A model generated the notes under the pieces. That model saw only the letters and a program-made list of their open reading frames with translations, had not been told where the DNA came from and ran no database searches. A stretch of DNA of 64,000 bases, taken from NCBI GenBank assembly GCA_951813285.1, contig OX638355.1, positions 4,962,437 through 5,026,436 on the forward strand, read 5' to 3'. Of the stretch, positions 1-7,535 are shown in pieces (the stretch's first letter is position 1; every line of letters starts with the position of its first letter). Source of the DNA: Terriglobia bacterium (lineage in GTDB: Bacteria > Acidobacteriota > Terriglobia > Versatilivoradales > Versatilivoraceae). The position numbers and the translations under genes were made by a program.

Positions 1-671
1 AACGGATACCGAATCTGCCGGTGCAACTCTGGAGCGATCTCAAGGGCCGAATCTACCAGAGAGCTGGCCAATGCATCGGTTCGGTAGACGATACCGGCCT
101 CCACGCTACCTGTCTCCACGTAGGCCAGCGCAGCCCGGACGTTTTCCCCATAGACCATCCTGGGCCGCAATTCCGCCCACAGGCCCAGACGGACCAAGGC
201 TTCCCGGGCGTAGAGACCCGCCGGAACCATGGAGTCGGGATTGGCCATGGCAACCGATGCAAGTGAGGCCTCGAGCAACTCCCGAGGGGATCGGAGGGAG
301 CGCCCGCTGCCCTTGGGGAGCACCACCATCAGGCCATTGCCCAGCAAATCGACCCGGTCCACGACCAGACCCGGGATGCCGGCCAGGACCCGGGCCCAAC
401 CTTCGTCTGCCGCCAGAAACAGGTCGGCTTCGGCTCCGCTACGGATCTGTGTCGCCAAGGTGGCCGTGCTGGAGAAGTTCAGCTCGACCGCCCGGCCTGT
501 CCGGCGGCTGTATCGATCTCGGATCTCCTCAACCACACCGGTGGTGCTGGCCGCGGCGCACAGCAACAGGGCGTTGCCGCCGGGCGCCTGAGCCCGGCAT
601 CCGAACCCGAGCAGACCCAGAAGAAGCAACGCGGGCCCGGTAAGGCGCCGACTCCAACTCCACCCTGCCAT
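1..671 (-). CDS. modA: Molybdate ABC transporter substrate-binding lipoprotein, partial (3' end outside window)
   Basis: The gene starts at ATG 671 and runs off the left edge, giving about 223 residues. The N-terminus is a lipoprotein signal: basic start, a hydrophobic LTGPALLLLGLLGF stretch, then Cys at about residue 25. The mature part has ModA features: AASTTGVVEEI near the start, FSSTATLATQI with the Ser/Thr oxyanion-binding segment, GAEADLFLAADE, and a second lobe with AMANPDSMVPAGLYARE and VETGSVEAGIVYRTDA. Known ModA proteins deliver molybdate or tungstate to a ModBC permease. No permease gene is visible, since downstream lies outside the window. The family call is firm; the exact oxyanion is inferred. 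Confidence 0.85.
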   Translation of the reverse strand, partial: MAGWSWSRRLTGPALLLLGLLGFGCRAQAPGGNALLLCAAASTTGVVEEIRDRYSRRTGRAVELNFSSTATLATQIRSGAEADLFLAADEGWARVLAGIPGLVVDRVDLLGNGLMVVLPKGSGRSLRSPRELLEASLASVAMANPDSMVPAGLYAREALVRLGLWAELRPRMVYGENVRAALAYVETGSVEAGIVYRTDALASSLVDSALEIAPELHRQIRYP

Positions 672-960
672 AGCCTCCCCCATCCAGCAACGCGCCGGCG
701 GCGATAAGCCCAGCCTGCGTGGGCCCATCTTACCATGGGACCCACGGCCGCCGGCAGCAGCCTGGGGTTGCGGGGACGCGGGAGTTCCCCAAAGGGTGGC
801 GGTTGGATTTCTGATGGGTCGGCCGCCAAAAGCCCCCCACCGCATCAGCCTTGGCCTGCAGCTCGGCTTCTGTGCAATCCCCCTCAAGGGGGGAGTGAGA
901 CAAGGGCGGAGCCCGCAGTCGAGCCGAAGGGGGGCCAACGCGGCGCCCCGCAAGTGAAGA

Positions 961-1461
961 TCAACGAGCAGGGCCGCGACGCGTTGGCGGCGTCCGCGTT
1001 TGGGGAGCGGCCGGGGATGCTTGGGGTCTGCTCTTGAGGAAACCTCGAGGAGGAACGAACTGGTGTCGACTCATGTCTACCCGCTGACCGGCAAACAGGA
1101 CCCCCTCCTGTTCCAGGAGCTGACGCTGTTGTAAGGAACCCCCCGGCGGGTTTGGAGAACGGGTCAGGAGGCGCCCCCCCGCCCCCACTACCCGGTGCCA
1201 GGGCAGCCCGGGGGGACAACCGTGCATGGCCCAACCCACTTGACGGGCGAGGTAGGGAGCGCCGACAAGGGTGGCGATCTGCCCGTAGGTCAGCACCCGT
1301 CCAGGCGGAATCGTACCCACCACACGGTACACCTGCTTGAAGAAGGAAGCTTTTTTCGCGTTGGCCAAAAGAGTTCGCTGGGTATGGGCCCCTGCCGCGT
1401 TGTGCGGATCATACGAGAGTGAAACAACGGACCCTGGTGGCCTTACGGGAGCAGAGACCAT
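961..1461 (-). CDS. Alkyltransferase-like (ATL) DNA-binding protein, MGMT homologue lacking the acceptor Cys
   Basis: The core ASFFKQVYRVVGTIPPGRVLTYGQIATLVG is the winged-helix DNA-binding domain of O6-alkylguanine-DNA methyltransferases. The active-site motif that is PCHRV in true methyltransferases reads PWHRVVG here, so Trp replaces the alkyl-accepting Cys. That is the hallmark of ATL proteins, which bind O6-alkylguanine and hand the lesion to nucleotide excision repair. The first 25 or so codons from ATG 1461 overlap a dispersed repeat (about 1405-1450). The native start may therefore lie further in, near the LLANAKKASF segment. The C-terminal 25 residues are Pro/Arg-rich and probably not part of the fold. 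Confidence 0.8.
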   Translation of the reverse strand: MVSAPVRPPGSVVSLSYDPHNAAGAHTQRTLLANAKKASFFKQVYRVVGTIPPGRVLTYGQIATLVGAPYLARQVGWAMHGCPPGLPWHRVVGAGGRLLTRSPNPPGGSLQQRQLLEQEGVLFAGQRVDMSRHQFVPPRGFLKSRPQASPAAPQTRTPPTRRGPAR

Positions 1462-1905
1462 GTCCCGTCAATTCGGTTGGCTGCATTATTGAACATCGAT
1501 AGACAGGATGGACAGGATTAACAGGATGAGAAACCGCTGCTCAGGAATCGGAGCGCGTCCGTCGGATTCTTGAGAGACCAGCCGGGCGGATCAAACGAGA
1601 GTGAAACAACGCATCTTCATGGCCTGTCGGGAACAAGGGCCCTGTCGTGCAAAACCGGTTTTCCATTTATTGAACATGGATGCACAGGATAAACAGGATA
1701 AACGGCACGAGAGGCTGTGCCACGGAAGCAGACCCGCTCGATGGTCGGGGGGGGTGTTGGAAATGATCCAAGAGCCTGGGAGCGGGTTTTGGGAAATCTG
1801 GGTTGGAACAGAGGCGATGATTGAACTCATGACGGTGGAAACTCTCGCCCAATAATCCTGTGCATCCTGTGCATCCATGTCAATAAAGCAACTACCCATG
1901 CTTGA
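1405..1905. repeat. Cluster of dispersed intergenic repeats (ACAGGAT family)
   Basis: Two plus-oriented copies (about 1405-1530 and 1588-1705) and one inverted copy (about 1806-1890) are present. The plus copies share the lead GGATCATACGAGAGTGAAAC or a close variant. All three end in short degenerate tandem blocks of ACAGGAT next to ATTGAACATGGATGC. Related copies lie near 9045, 11577-11665, 23851, 25541-25775 and 36786-36905. No credible protein is encoded; small ORFs across this stretch do not resemble any family I know. Confidence 0.8.
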
Positions 1906-1997
1906 CTTTGAGCCGGTTGCCCGCCACCCGGCACAAGGCGTTGTTTCAAATAAACATCCTTCCGTCGGCTTGTGCTTCACTTGGGCTCACCGGCATT

Positions 1998-2325
1998 TGC
2001 TGCCGCCGCCTACGCGGCTCGACACCCAAAGGCGACGTTTCCCATGGGCTGACGCCCACGGCTAAGTGCTGCCGCGGCTTCGCCGCTTTATAAGGAGGGT
2101 CTGTAGGAGCGGTTTCCTCCCCAGACCTGGGTCAACCGCGGCTTCGCCTCTCTCTCCGAAGTCAAGATACTGCTCGGGCGCGGGATGCTTATTTAAATGA
2201 CTATCTCCCGGGCGTCAGCCCGGGGTTCCAGACAGCCGCCAAGGCGGCGGTAGCACTTAGCCGTGGGCGTCAGCCCATGGATAGGGTTGGCTTAAGAGTT
2301 GAGCCGCGTAGGCGGCGACTACATC
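1998..2325. repeat. Nested inverted repeat, about 330 bp, with perfect 29-bp and 16-bp arms
   Basis: Positions 2042-2070 and 2252-2280 are perfect 29-bp reverse complements; the core reads GGGCTGACGCCCACGGCTAA. Outside them, 2005-2020 and 2301-2316 are perfect 16-bp reverse complements (GCCGCCTACGCGGCTC). The interior (2083-2170) contains TATAAGGAGGGTCTGTAGGA and a GCGGCTTCGCC hairpin. A diverged second copy of that interior lies at about 63825-63905. No gene was recognised here. Confidence 0.85.
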
Positions 2326-3682
2326 AGAAAACTTGTAACTGTTCATTATAATAGACTTAATGTGGTTATCCCTGTTGTAATCCCCTCATTATATCCCTCT
2401 ATTTGAACGGGAATCCACTGGACTATTCAGGACGTTGGTGGACAGGTCTTACGATGTTGCAACTCCCGAGACTCTTCCTCCGAGACCGTCGAGCGGGGTG
2501 GTAGGCTGCCCGTGCTTCGTATCGGAGATATCGGATTGTGAGCATCCTCCAGCCTTGCCCTTCTCGGCCTCTGACCATCTGTGGTCTACTGTTCTTCGAA
2601 GGCCTCATCAGTGAGGACGCGCAGCCGGGAGCCGACGTTGAGGTGCCGCTGGATGCCGAGGCGCTGAAGACCTTGACGGGTTTCGGGAGAGACACGGATA
2701 TGAAGCGGTACACGGTGCAACATAAAGACACACAACAACACATGGAGCAACAAGCAGGTTACAAAGCCACACGGAGTAGACACTGCTCCCCCATGAGCGC
2801 GAAAGCGCGCCTGGAGGCCTTCCCGCCAGGGATCACTGTGGAGGGAGCGACCCCCACCGGGGAGGGTTGACCGCGCGCCACTGTACGCGCCGGTGAACAC
2901 TCCCCGGTGCCGCACCAGCGGCAAAAAGAGGGGGTCGCTCCCTCCACTTCCTCCCCCTCCTGTGCGGCGCCACGCCGCGGCGTGCGAGGGGGTGGACACG
3001 CGATGCGGCGCCCCACGGGGCTTTACCCCATAGGATTTGGGCAATCCGTGCCAACCCGCTTCCAATGCGGGTTTCCGGGAACAGCCTGCACCACGACGGC
3101 GAGGGCTTCGCCCTCTGAGAGTGGAGCGTTGGGGTTGTTGAAGGGACGCGCCACCTCATGCGCCACCTACGCGCGCCACCCCCCTTCTGAAAGGGTGACA
3201 CCCATACGACGCCACGTCCTTGACCCCCGGAGGCGGAAATCGTCGATCATTTTGCGGCCGTTGGAGGCCGGGTTTGCCTGCTCCCATTGGGCGATATTCT
3301 CCATGACGACATCGAGGCCGCCATGGCGTTCGACCATCACCCAACCGGCTACAGCGATGGCTTGCCTGAGGGCCGCATCTGGTGACTCGACCGCTCCCAT
3401 GTCTCAGGATCCCCGGACCTGGAGAACGCGCTGGGTGCGGTCGAGATGGTGCTGCTCCTAAACGACCGCGAATACCTCGACAGTCCAGCTTGCCTTGCAA
3501 CCGGCCGCATGAGTATGATGCGTCTTATCTGTCCGAGAAATCGGTGGCGGTACAGACTGGATTCTCGGCGCCCCGCTTATCCTGATGTTGATTGGCTTGC
3601 TCGCTGATAGACTGACCCGGCGCTAGCCGCCGAGTTGCTCCGCCAAATCGAGGACTGCCGCGAGGCACGCAAAAGAAAAGGG
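2326..3682. other. Region without a recognisable gene
   Basis: 2330-2410 is AT-rich compared with its surroundings. 2423-2830 and 3000-3500 carry only short ORFs with no family resemblance that I can defend. The segment 3195-3250 is repeated in inverted orientation near 7017-7070 (both read CGATTTCCGCCT on one strand, followed by a GTATGGGTG block), so at least part of this is duplicated island debris. An inverted-repeat element at 2838-2947 is listed separately. Confidence 0.5.
2838..2947. repeat. Inverted-repeat hairpin element, copy A
   Basis: The left arm 2838-2855 (GTGGAGGGAGCGACCCCC) and the right arm 2930-2947 are perfect 18-bp reverse complements, separated by 74 bp. A second copy with the same arms, allowing for substitutions, lies at 7301-7413. 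The adjoining CCTGTGCGGCGCCACGCCG-type sequence also has a counterpart beside copy B. Confidence 0.85.
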
Positions 3683-4945
3683 ATGGACCACGCTAACCTG
3701 TTTAACCCGTTTAGTTCGCTGCCTCCTGAACATGAGAACCGCTTGACGTGGGCGTTCCTTGTGGCTCTCAAGTATGATCCGCTCCTTCAGAACTTTTTTC
3801 GCGAACTAGTGGAATCAAAGCTGCCGCTGAAGGCGCGAGACCTCAGTAACTTCTGGCACCCCGCGCGCGTTGCTACGCAAACGAAGTGGATTGACCCATC
3901 GACCATCGATCTGGTTTCCGTACTCCTCACCGATGACACCATTCAAGACGTGCAGGTCGAGTGGTCGGATCGTGACGCCGTATACGATGGCGTAATCGAA
4001 TTTCCAGGCGGCCTCACGTTGATCGTCGAAAACAAACCTTCCAGTGGCAATGTATGGGCGAATCAATTGTCGCCGAGCCGGAGGTCTTTTTCGGGAAACA
4101 TTGACGATTGCACCCTGCATGGTACAGCGATATGCCTGGCGTGGTCAGAAGTTCTGGAAGGTGTATTGGAGTACGTTAACTCCAAAATCGCGCTCTTCGG
4201 CAGCCGCGAAATTTCCCTTGATTTTCTTTCATTTGTGGATGAGTTCCACCCTGGATTGACTCCCTACCGTACTTTTAGGCTCTGTGGTAACAGGTCTCAG
4301 GCACTCGATAGACGAACGAAACGGCTGTTGGATGCTTTAGCGAGCAGATTAGGGTTGGAACGTCGGGACAACTACCTGTTCCGACCAGGCAAGATTGCCG
4401 AGAGAATTGAGATTTTGGTCGAAGATGGGCCGACGCTCAAGGTAAGTCTTTGGCCGGCAGATACCGTGCGCCAGGCTCGTCGGTTCTACGAAATTGTGGA
4501 CAGGACGGCTTTCTTGGATTTGAATGAATGGCAGGTCGAACCTAATCTCCACTTTTCATTCATGAACAGTCACCTAATCTGGGCCAAAACCACTTGGGAA
4601 ACTGATAGGTATTTCGATGATTTCGCAGACAGGCAGTCATATGGGCAAATGAACCAAGCCAGACTGCTTCCTTTGGCACAACAATGGGAGAAAAAAGGCC
4701 TAATCACAGGTAAGGATCGGGGCGATATCGAATATCAGTTCAATTCAACGAGGCGAGAGACCCTTAATGTTATCCCTGGATTTTGTGTCTATCGGGTATG
4801 GGACCTCAACACCGTTATCAAGTTGGAGGAGAGCCGAAAACTCGAAGACGAAATCATTGACGCGCTTGTCAATCCCCTCGAGAGCTGGAAAGAAACTCTA
4901 GACGCGGGACAACACGGATTTCCCGCGTCTGATGCGACAAAGTGA
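3683..4945 (+). CDS. Hypothetical protein with a PD-(D/E)XK nuclease-like motif
   Basis: This protein of about 420 residues starts at ATG 3683; an in-frame TTG at 3635 is a less likely start. I do not recognise the family by name. A PD-(D/E)XK-like signature is visible: Asp in AVYDGVIEF (about residue 102), then 14 residues later the strand LTLIVENKP with Glu116 and Lys118. This is the D-x(n)-ExK arrangement of restriction-endonuclease-fold nucleases. The rest is mixed alpha/beta with no signal peptide or membrane helix. The gene is visibly more AT-rich than its neighbours and sits beside integrase genes, which suggests horizontal acquisition. Its last codons lie in a 53-bp repeat. A defence role is inference from context; residues outside the motif give no support. 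Confidence 0.6.
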   Translation: MDHANLFNPFSSLPPEHENRLTWAFLVALKYDPLLQNFFRELVESKLPLKARDLSNFWHPARVATQTKWIDPSTIDLVSVLLTDDTIQDVQVEWSDRDAVYDGVIEFPGGLTLIVENKPSSGNVWANQLSPSRRSFSGNIDDCTLHGTAICLAWSEVLEGVLEYVNSKIALFGSREISLDFLSFVDEFHPGLTPYRTFRLCGNRSQALDRRTKRLLDALASRLGLERRDNYLFRPGKIAERIEILVEDGPTLKVSLWPADTVRQARRFYEIVDRTAFLDLNEWQVEPNLHFSFMNSHLIWAKTTWETDRYFDDFADRQSYGQMNQARLLPLAQQWEKKGLITGKDRGDIEYQFNSTRRETLNVIPGFCVYRVWDLNTVIKLEESRKLEDEIIDALVNPLESWKETLDAGQHGFPASDATK

Positions 4946-4953
4946 AGCGAGGC
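4901..4953. repeat. 53-bp direct repeat, copy 1
   Basis: This copy matches 7189-7241 at 50 of 53 positions in the same orientation. It contains a perfect 9-bp inverted repeat (GACGCGGGA ... TCCCGCGTC, 4901-4929) that could form a hairpin just before the stop of the preceding nuclease-like gene. The pair brackets an integrase fragment, the sigma-factor operon and a second integrase remnant. Confidence 0.85.
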
Positions 4954-5084
4954 GGGGACAGCGGGGCCGGCGGCGCACCGCGTAGTGCCGGGGAGCCAGC
5001 CTACCCAATGTAGTACATTGGGGCTGGCGAGGGGCTCCCGCCCCTTCGAACCCCCGACCGGGGGGAACTCCCCCTTGCCCCCCA

Positions 5085-5471
5085 TCATCCCCGCCGCTCC
5101 CTTCTTCCTCTGCAGGGAACTTGGAGCCTGGCTCTCACCCTGGTTTGCCCCGGGCAACCGATCCCCTGGGCCAGGTAACGCGCCCAGTCGTCCATCAGGA
5201 CACGCCGGCGCTCGAACAGGTCCGAGCGGGCATAGGCCGCCTCGATCCGGTTGCAGACCACATGCGCCAGGGCCGCCTCGATCACTTCTCGGGGATGATC
5301 CGTTTCCTTGGCTGCCCAGTTCGGGAAGCTGGAGCGGAAGCCGTGCGGCACGGCCGCAATCCCAAGCTCCCGGAACAGCCACCGCAGCTGTTTATCATTG
5401 AGTGGCTTCTCGCCCTGGCGGGTGAACACCAGAGGACCGGCTCCTTCGCCGAGTGCCTGCGCCGCCTCTAG
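5085..5471 (-). pseudogene. Tyrosine integrase, C-terminal fragment
   Basis: The frame contains EAAQALGEGAGPLVF, then FTRQGEKPLNDKQLRWLF, VPHGFRSSFPNWAAKET, and AHVVCNRIEAAYARSDLFERRR. It aligns nearly residue for residue with the last third of the intact integrase at 7536-8765. It covers boxes II and III, including the HGFR motif and the AAYARSDLF segment with the catalytic Tyr. The N-terminal two thirds are absent upstream of 5471, and after the homologous end (YLAQGIGCP) it reads on into unrelated Arg-rich sequence. It is therefore a 5'-truncated remnant, probably from an earlier integration. Confidence 0.9.
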
Positions 5472-5513
5472 GGGGGAGTAATCGCAGAGAAACTAGACCT
5501 TCCAAGGGAAGAT

Positions 5514-6080
5514 TCAGGACTCCTTTTCCAGAGCCTCGATCTCGCGTTGAAGCCGGCGAGCTGCCCATTGATTCAACATGCCTATTCCTACGAAGAGAAT
5601 TACGAACCACACCAGCAAGATACCCCACCGAGTCCAGGGCGCCTGCATGACCTGTGAGGCAAGAAACAGGCTAAATCCTGGCACGAATGGCAGCAGATAC
5701 CAACGCCAAACGTCTCGCAACAGGTCTCGCTGCTGCACCAGTTCTGTTCGATGGAACTCAAGACAGGTTCTCAGAGCCGGCTCGGCCGGCAGTTTTCTGG
5801 CCGATCCCCGCTTCTGAAGCTGGTAACAGACATACAGAACACCGGCAATAGTCAAGGCCGCCGCTAATCGCAACAATGCATCGTCCATGATGAAAAAAAA
5901 GTATCCAAAGACTACTACCACCACAACCGACGCCAAGTATTCTCGTAGATTCCGCCAGCGGACTTGGGATTGGAATCGGCGAGCTTGGCTACGAATTTCC
6001 TCCAACGAAAACGGGTAGGATTCCATCTCTTGGTTTCTCCACAGGGTTCTCACGTCCTGATGGGAAGGCTCGCGGGTCAT
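5514..6080 (-). CDS. Small membrane protein, second gene of ECF sigma operon (possible anti-sigma factor)
   Basis: The protein has 188 residues. A cytoplasmic N-terminus with an amphipathic helix (PFSLEEIRSQARRFQSQVRW) is followed by two close hydrophobic helices (about 45-85). A charged central region comes next, then two more helices (WRWYLLPFVPGFSLFLASQ and GILLVWFVILFVGIGML), and the C-terminus is charged. Its ATG overlaps the stop of the ECF sigma gene by 4 bp, so the two are translationally coupled. Partner genes placed like this are often anti-sigma factors. No zinc-binding HxxxCxxC motif is present, so that role is inferred from position only. Confidence 0.65.
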   Translation of the reverse strand: MTREPSHQDVRTLWRNQEMESYPFSLEEIRSQARRFQSQVRWRNLREYLASVVVVVVFGYFFFIMDDALLRLAAALTIAGVLYVCYQLQKRGSARKLPAEPALRTCLEFHRTELVQQRDLLRDVWRWYLLPFVPGFSLFLASQVMQAPWTRWGILLVWFVILFVGIGMLNQWAARRLQREIEALEKES

Positions 6081-6640
6081 GAAGTCGCCCTCCGGTTAAA
6101 ACGGTTAGCCAATACGTTCTTCAATCGATGGATTTTTGTTGCCACGTTGGCCGATGAAAGGCCAGTGATCTCAGCAATCGATCCAGCGTCCTCACCTTCC
6201 AGGTAGGACAGCATCACCTGGCGGTCAAGCGGCTTGAGGCGCTGAATCAAACCCAGCAGGCGCTCCAGTGTGTTGGCCTGGTCTGCGGCTGTTTCGGGTT
6301 CGTAAGGGTCGGAGAGCATCTCGACCTCATCAAGATTGACGAAGATCTCTTTCCGGCGGCGACGCTGCCGAAGGACATAAGAGGTGGCTGTGTTATGAGC
6401 CACGCGGTAAACCCAAGTGCGGAGCGAACATAAGGAAGCGTAACTGTCGAAGCTGCGCCAAAGAGCCATATGGATTTCTTGAAGGAGGTCGCGGCTCTTC
6501 TCTGAGTCAACCTCGTAGGCCCGGGCCAGTCGTTCCAGCGCAGCCCCGAACGCCTCGGCAGCCTGTAGGTACAGCTCATCCTGGGTAAATTTTGCACCGG
6601 GCCTGGGCTCATCTTGCTCCATACAAAGATAGTCATCCAT
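6077..6640 (-). CDS. ECF-type RNA polymerase sigma factor
   Basis: The protein has 187 residues. Region 2 is seen as RDLLQEIHMALWRSF and LRTWVYRVAHNTATSYV followed by a basic RQRRRRKE stretch. Region 4 is LKPLDRQVMLSYLEGE with the helix-turn-helix IAEITGLSSANVATKIHRLK. There is no region 1 or 3, as expected of the extracytoplasmic-function group. ATG 6640 has no clear Shine-Dalgarno; ATG at residue 7 is an alternative start. The gene is coupled to the membrane protein that follows. The operon lies between two integrase remnants, so it is either an island resident or a chromosomal locus hit twice by integration. Confidence 0.88.
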   Translation of the reverse strand: MDDYLCMEQDEPRPGAKFTQDELYLQAAEAFGAALERLARAYEVDSEKSRDLLQEIHMALWRSFDSYASLCSLRTWVYRVAHNTATSYVLRQRRRRKEIFVNLDEVEMLSDPYEPETAADQANTLERLLGLIQRLKPLDRQVMLSYLEGEDAGSIAEITGLSSANVATKIHRLKNVLANRFNRRATS

Positions 6641-6789
6641 CGAAGCAATTTCTTACAATTTTTCGCCAAACTATTGTTGCGGGCTGTGTCCGTCCCTCCT
6701 GCCGAAAATGCAGCCCCTTGAAATGGAGGCGACCTCTCGCGAAGCCCGCAGTCGAGCCTGTGGCGTCCAAACACCTCCCTGAATGAATA

Positions 6790-7006
6790 TCAGCCGGCAG
6801 TGGCAGTCGCACGCCCGTACAGCGGGACCCGGTGCTGGCGGTTGGCCTTCGTCCGCCTGGCCGGGACGGTCCATACACCAGCGTTCCGATCGATCTCCTC
6901 CCACTCGGCCCACCGCAAACCCAAGGGCCGCGTCGATCACCTCCCGGAGTTGGTCCGTCCTCACCCGCCCAGTCCTGGAAGGTCGAGCAGAGCCCATGCG
7001 GCACGG
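6790..7006 (-). pseudogene. Rearranged tyrosine integrase remnant (segments in permuted order)
   Basis: Reading the minus strand from 7006, the segment AVPHGLCSTFQDWAGE (box II) is followed after a frame change by REVIDAAL. A further frame change leads directly to RWAEWEEIDRNAGVWTVPA and KANRQHRVPLYGRA, then a stop. In the intact integrase at 7536-8765 the RWAEW...RVPLCGRA segment comes about 75 residues before the PHGFRSSF box. The order here is therefore reversed and three frames are used, which makes this a decayed mosaic, not a gene. Confidence 0.85.
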
Positions 7007-7188
7007 CACGGAAACGATCAACGATTTCCGCCTCTGGGGGTCAAGCAGATGCCGCCGTATGGGTGAATACTCTACAGAGACCAGGTTATTCACCTGGATG
7101 GTGCACACTTTTGACAACCACAACGCTTCTCTCTCAGAGGGTGTTTCCTCGCCGCTGTGGTTAGAGGCTTTCCCGAAACGCCTCATCA

Positions 7189-7241
7189 GACGCGGGACTA
7201 CACGGATTTCCCGAGTCTGATGCGACAAAGCGAAGCGAGGC
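7189..7241. repeat. 53-bp direct repeat, copy 2
   Basis: This is the same-orientation partner of 4901-4953, with three mismatches. It lies between the mosaic integrase remnant and the inverted-repeat element at 7301-7413, just beyond the 3' end of the intact integrase gene. It could be a residual attachment-type duplication, but no crossover core was established. Confidence 0.8.
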
Positions 7242-7300
7242 TGCGCCTCGTGCGTCCCCCGCTCGCCCGGCCGGCGGCGCGCCGCACGGGAGGGGGTGAT

Positions 7301-7413
7301 GGTGGTGGGAGCGACCCCCATGTTTTGGCCGCTGATGCGCCACGGGGCAGGGGCAGGTTATTCATGCCTTTATTCATACCTTTCCCCTGCCCCTGGGGGT
7401 CGCTCCCACCACC
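7301..7413. repeat. Inverted-repeat hairpin element, copy B
   Basis: The 20-bp arms GGTGGTGGGAGCGACCCCCA (7301-7320) and its exact reverse complement (7394-7413) enclose 73 bp. The interior has a second inner inverted pair based on CAGGGGCAGG. The arms match copy A at 2838-2947 with substitutions. It lies about 120 bp past the integrase stop codon and could act as a bidirectional terminator or REP-like element; no T-run is present. Confidence 0.8.
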
Positions 7414-7535
7414 GTGATCCCTTCGGGAAGGTTAAAATGGAGATCTGGAGCCAGGTCGTTCTAGTAAACCTAGCCTTGACGGCCGTGGGCCTGCGGGTGT
7501 GGCTCGATCCTTGGGCGACCTTGGGCGAGGTTTCC

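Noticed and set aside
1480-1900. CRISPR-like or protein-coding short tandem repeats
   Set aside because: ACAGGAT blocks are degenerate, only two or three units long, and recur at many intergenic sites in both orientations.
3156-3500. Possible gene on the minus strand between the inverted repeat and the nuclease-like gene
   Set aside because: Frames are short and interrupted, no motif is recognisable, and part of the DNA is duplicated near 7017-7070; treated as island debris.
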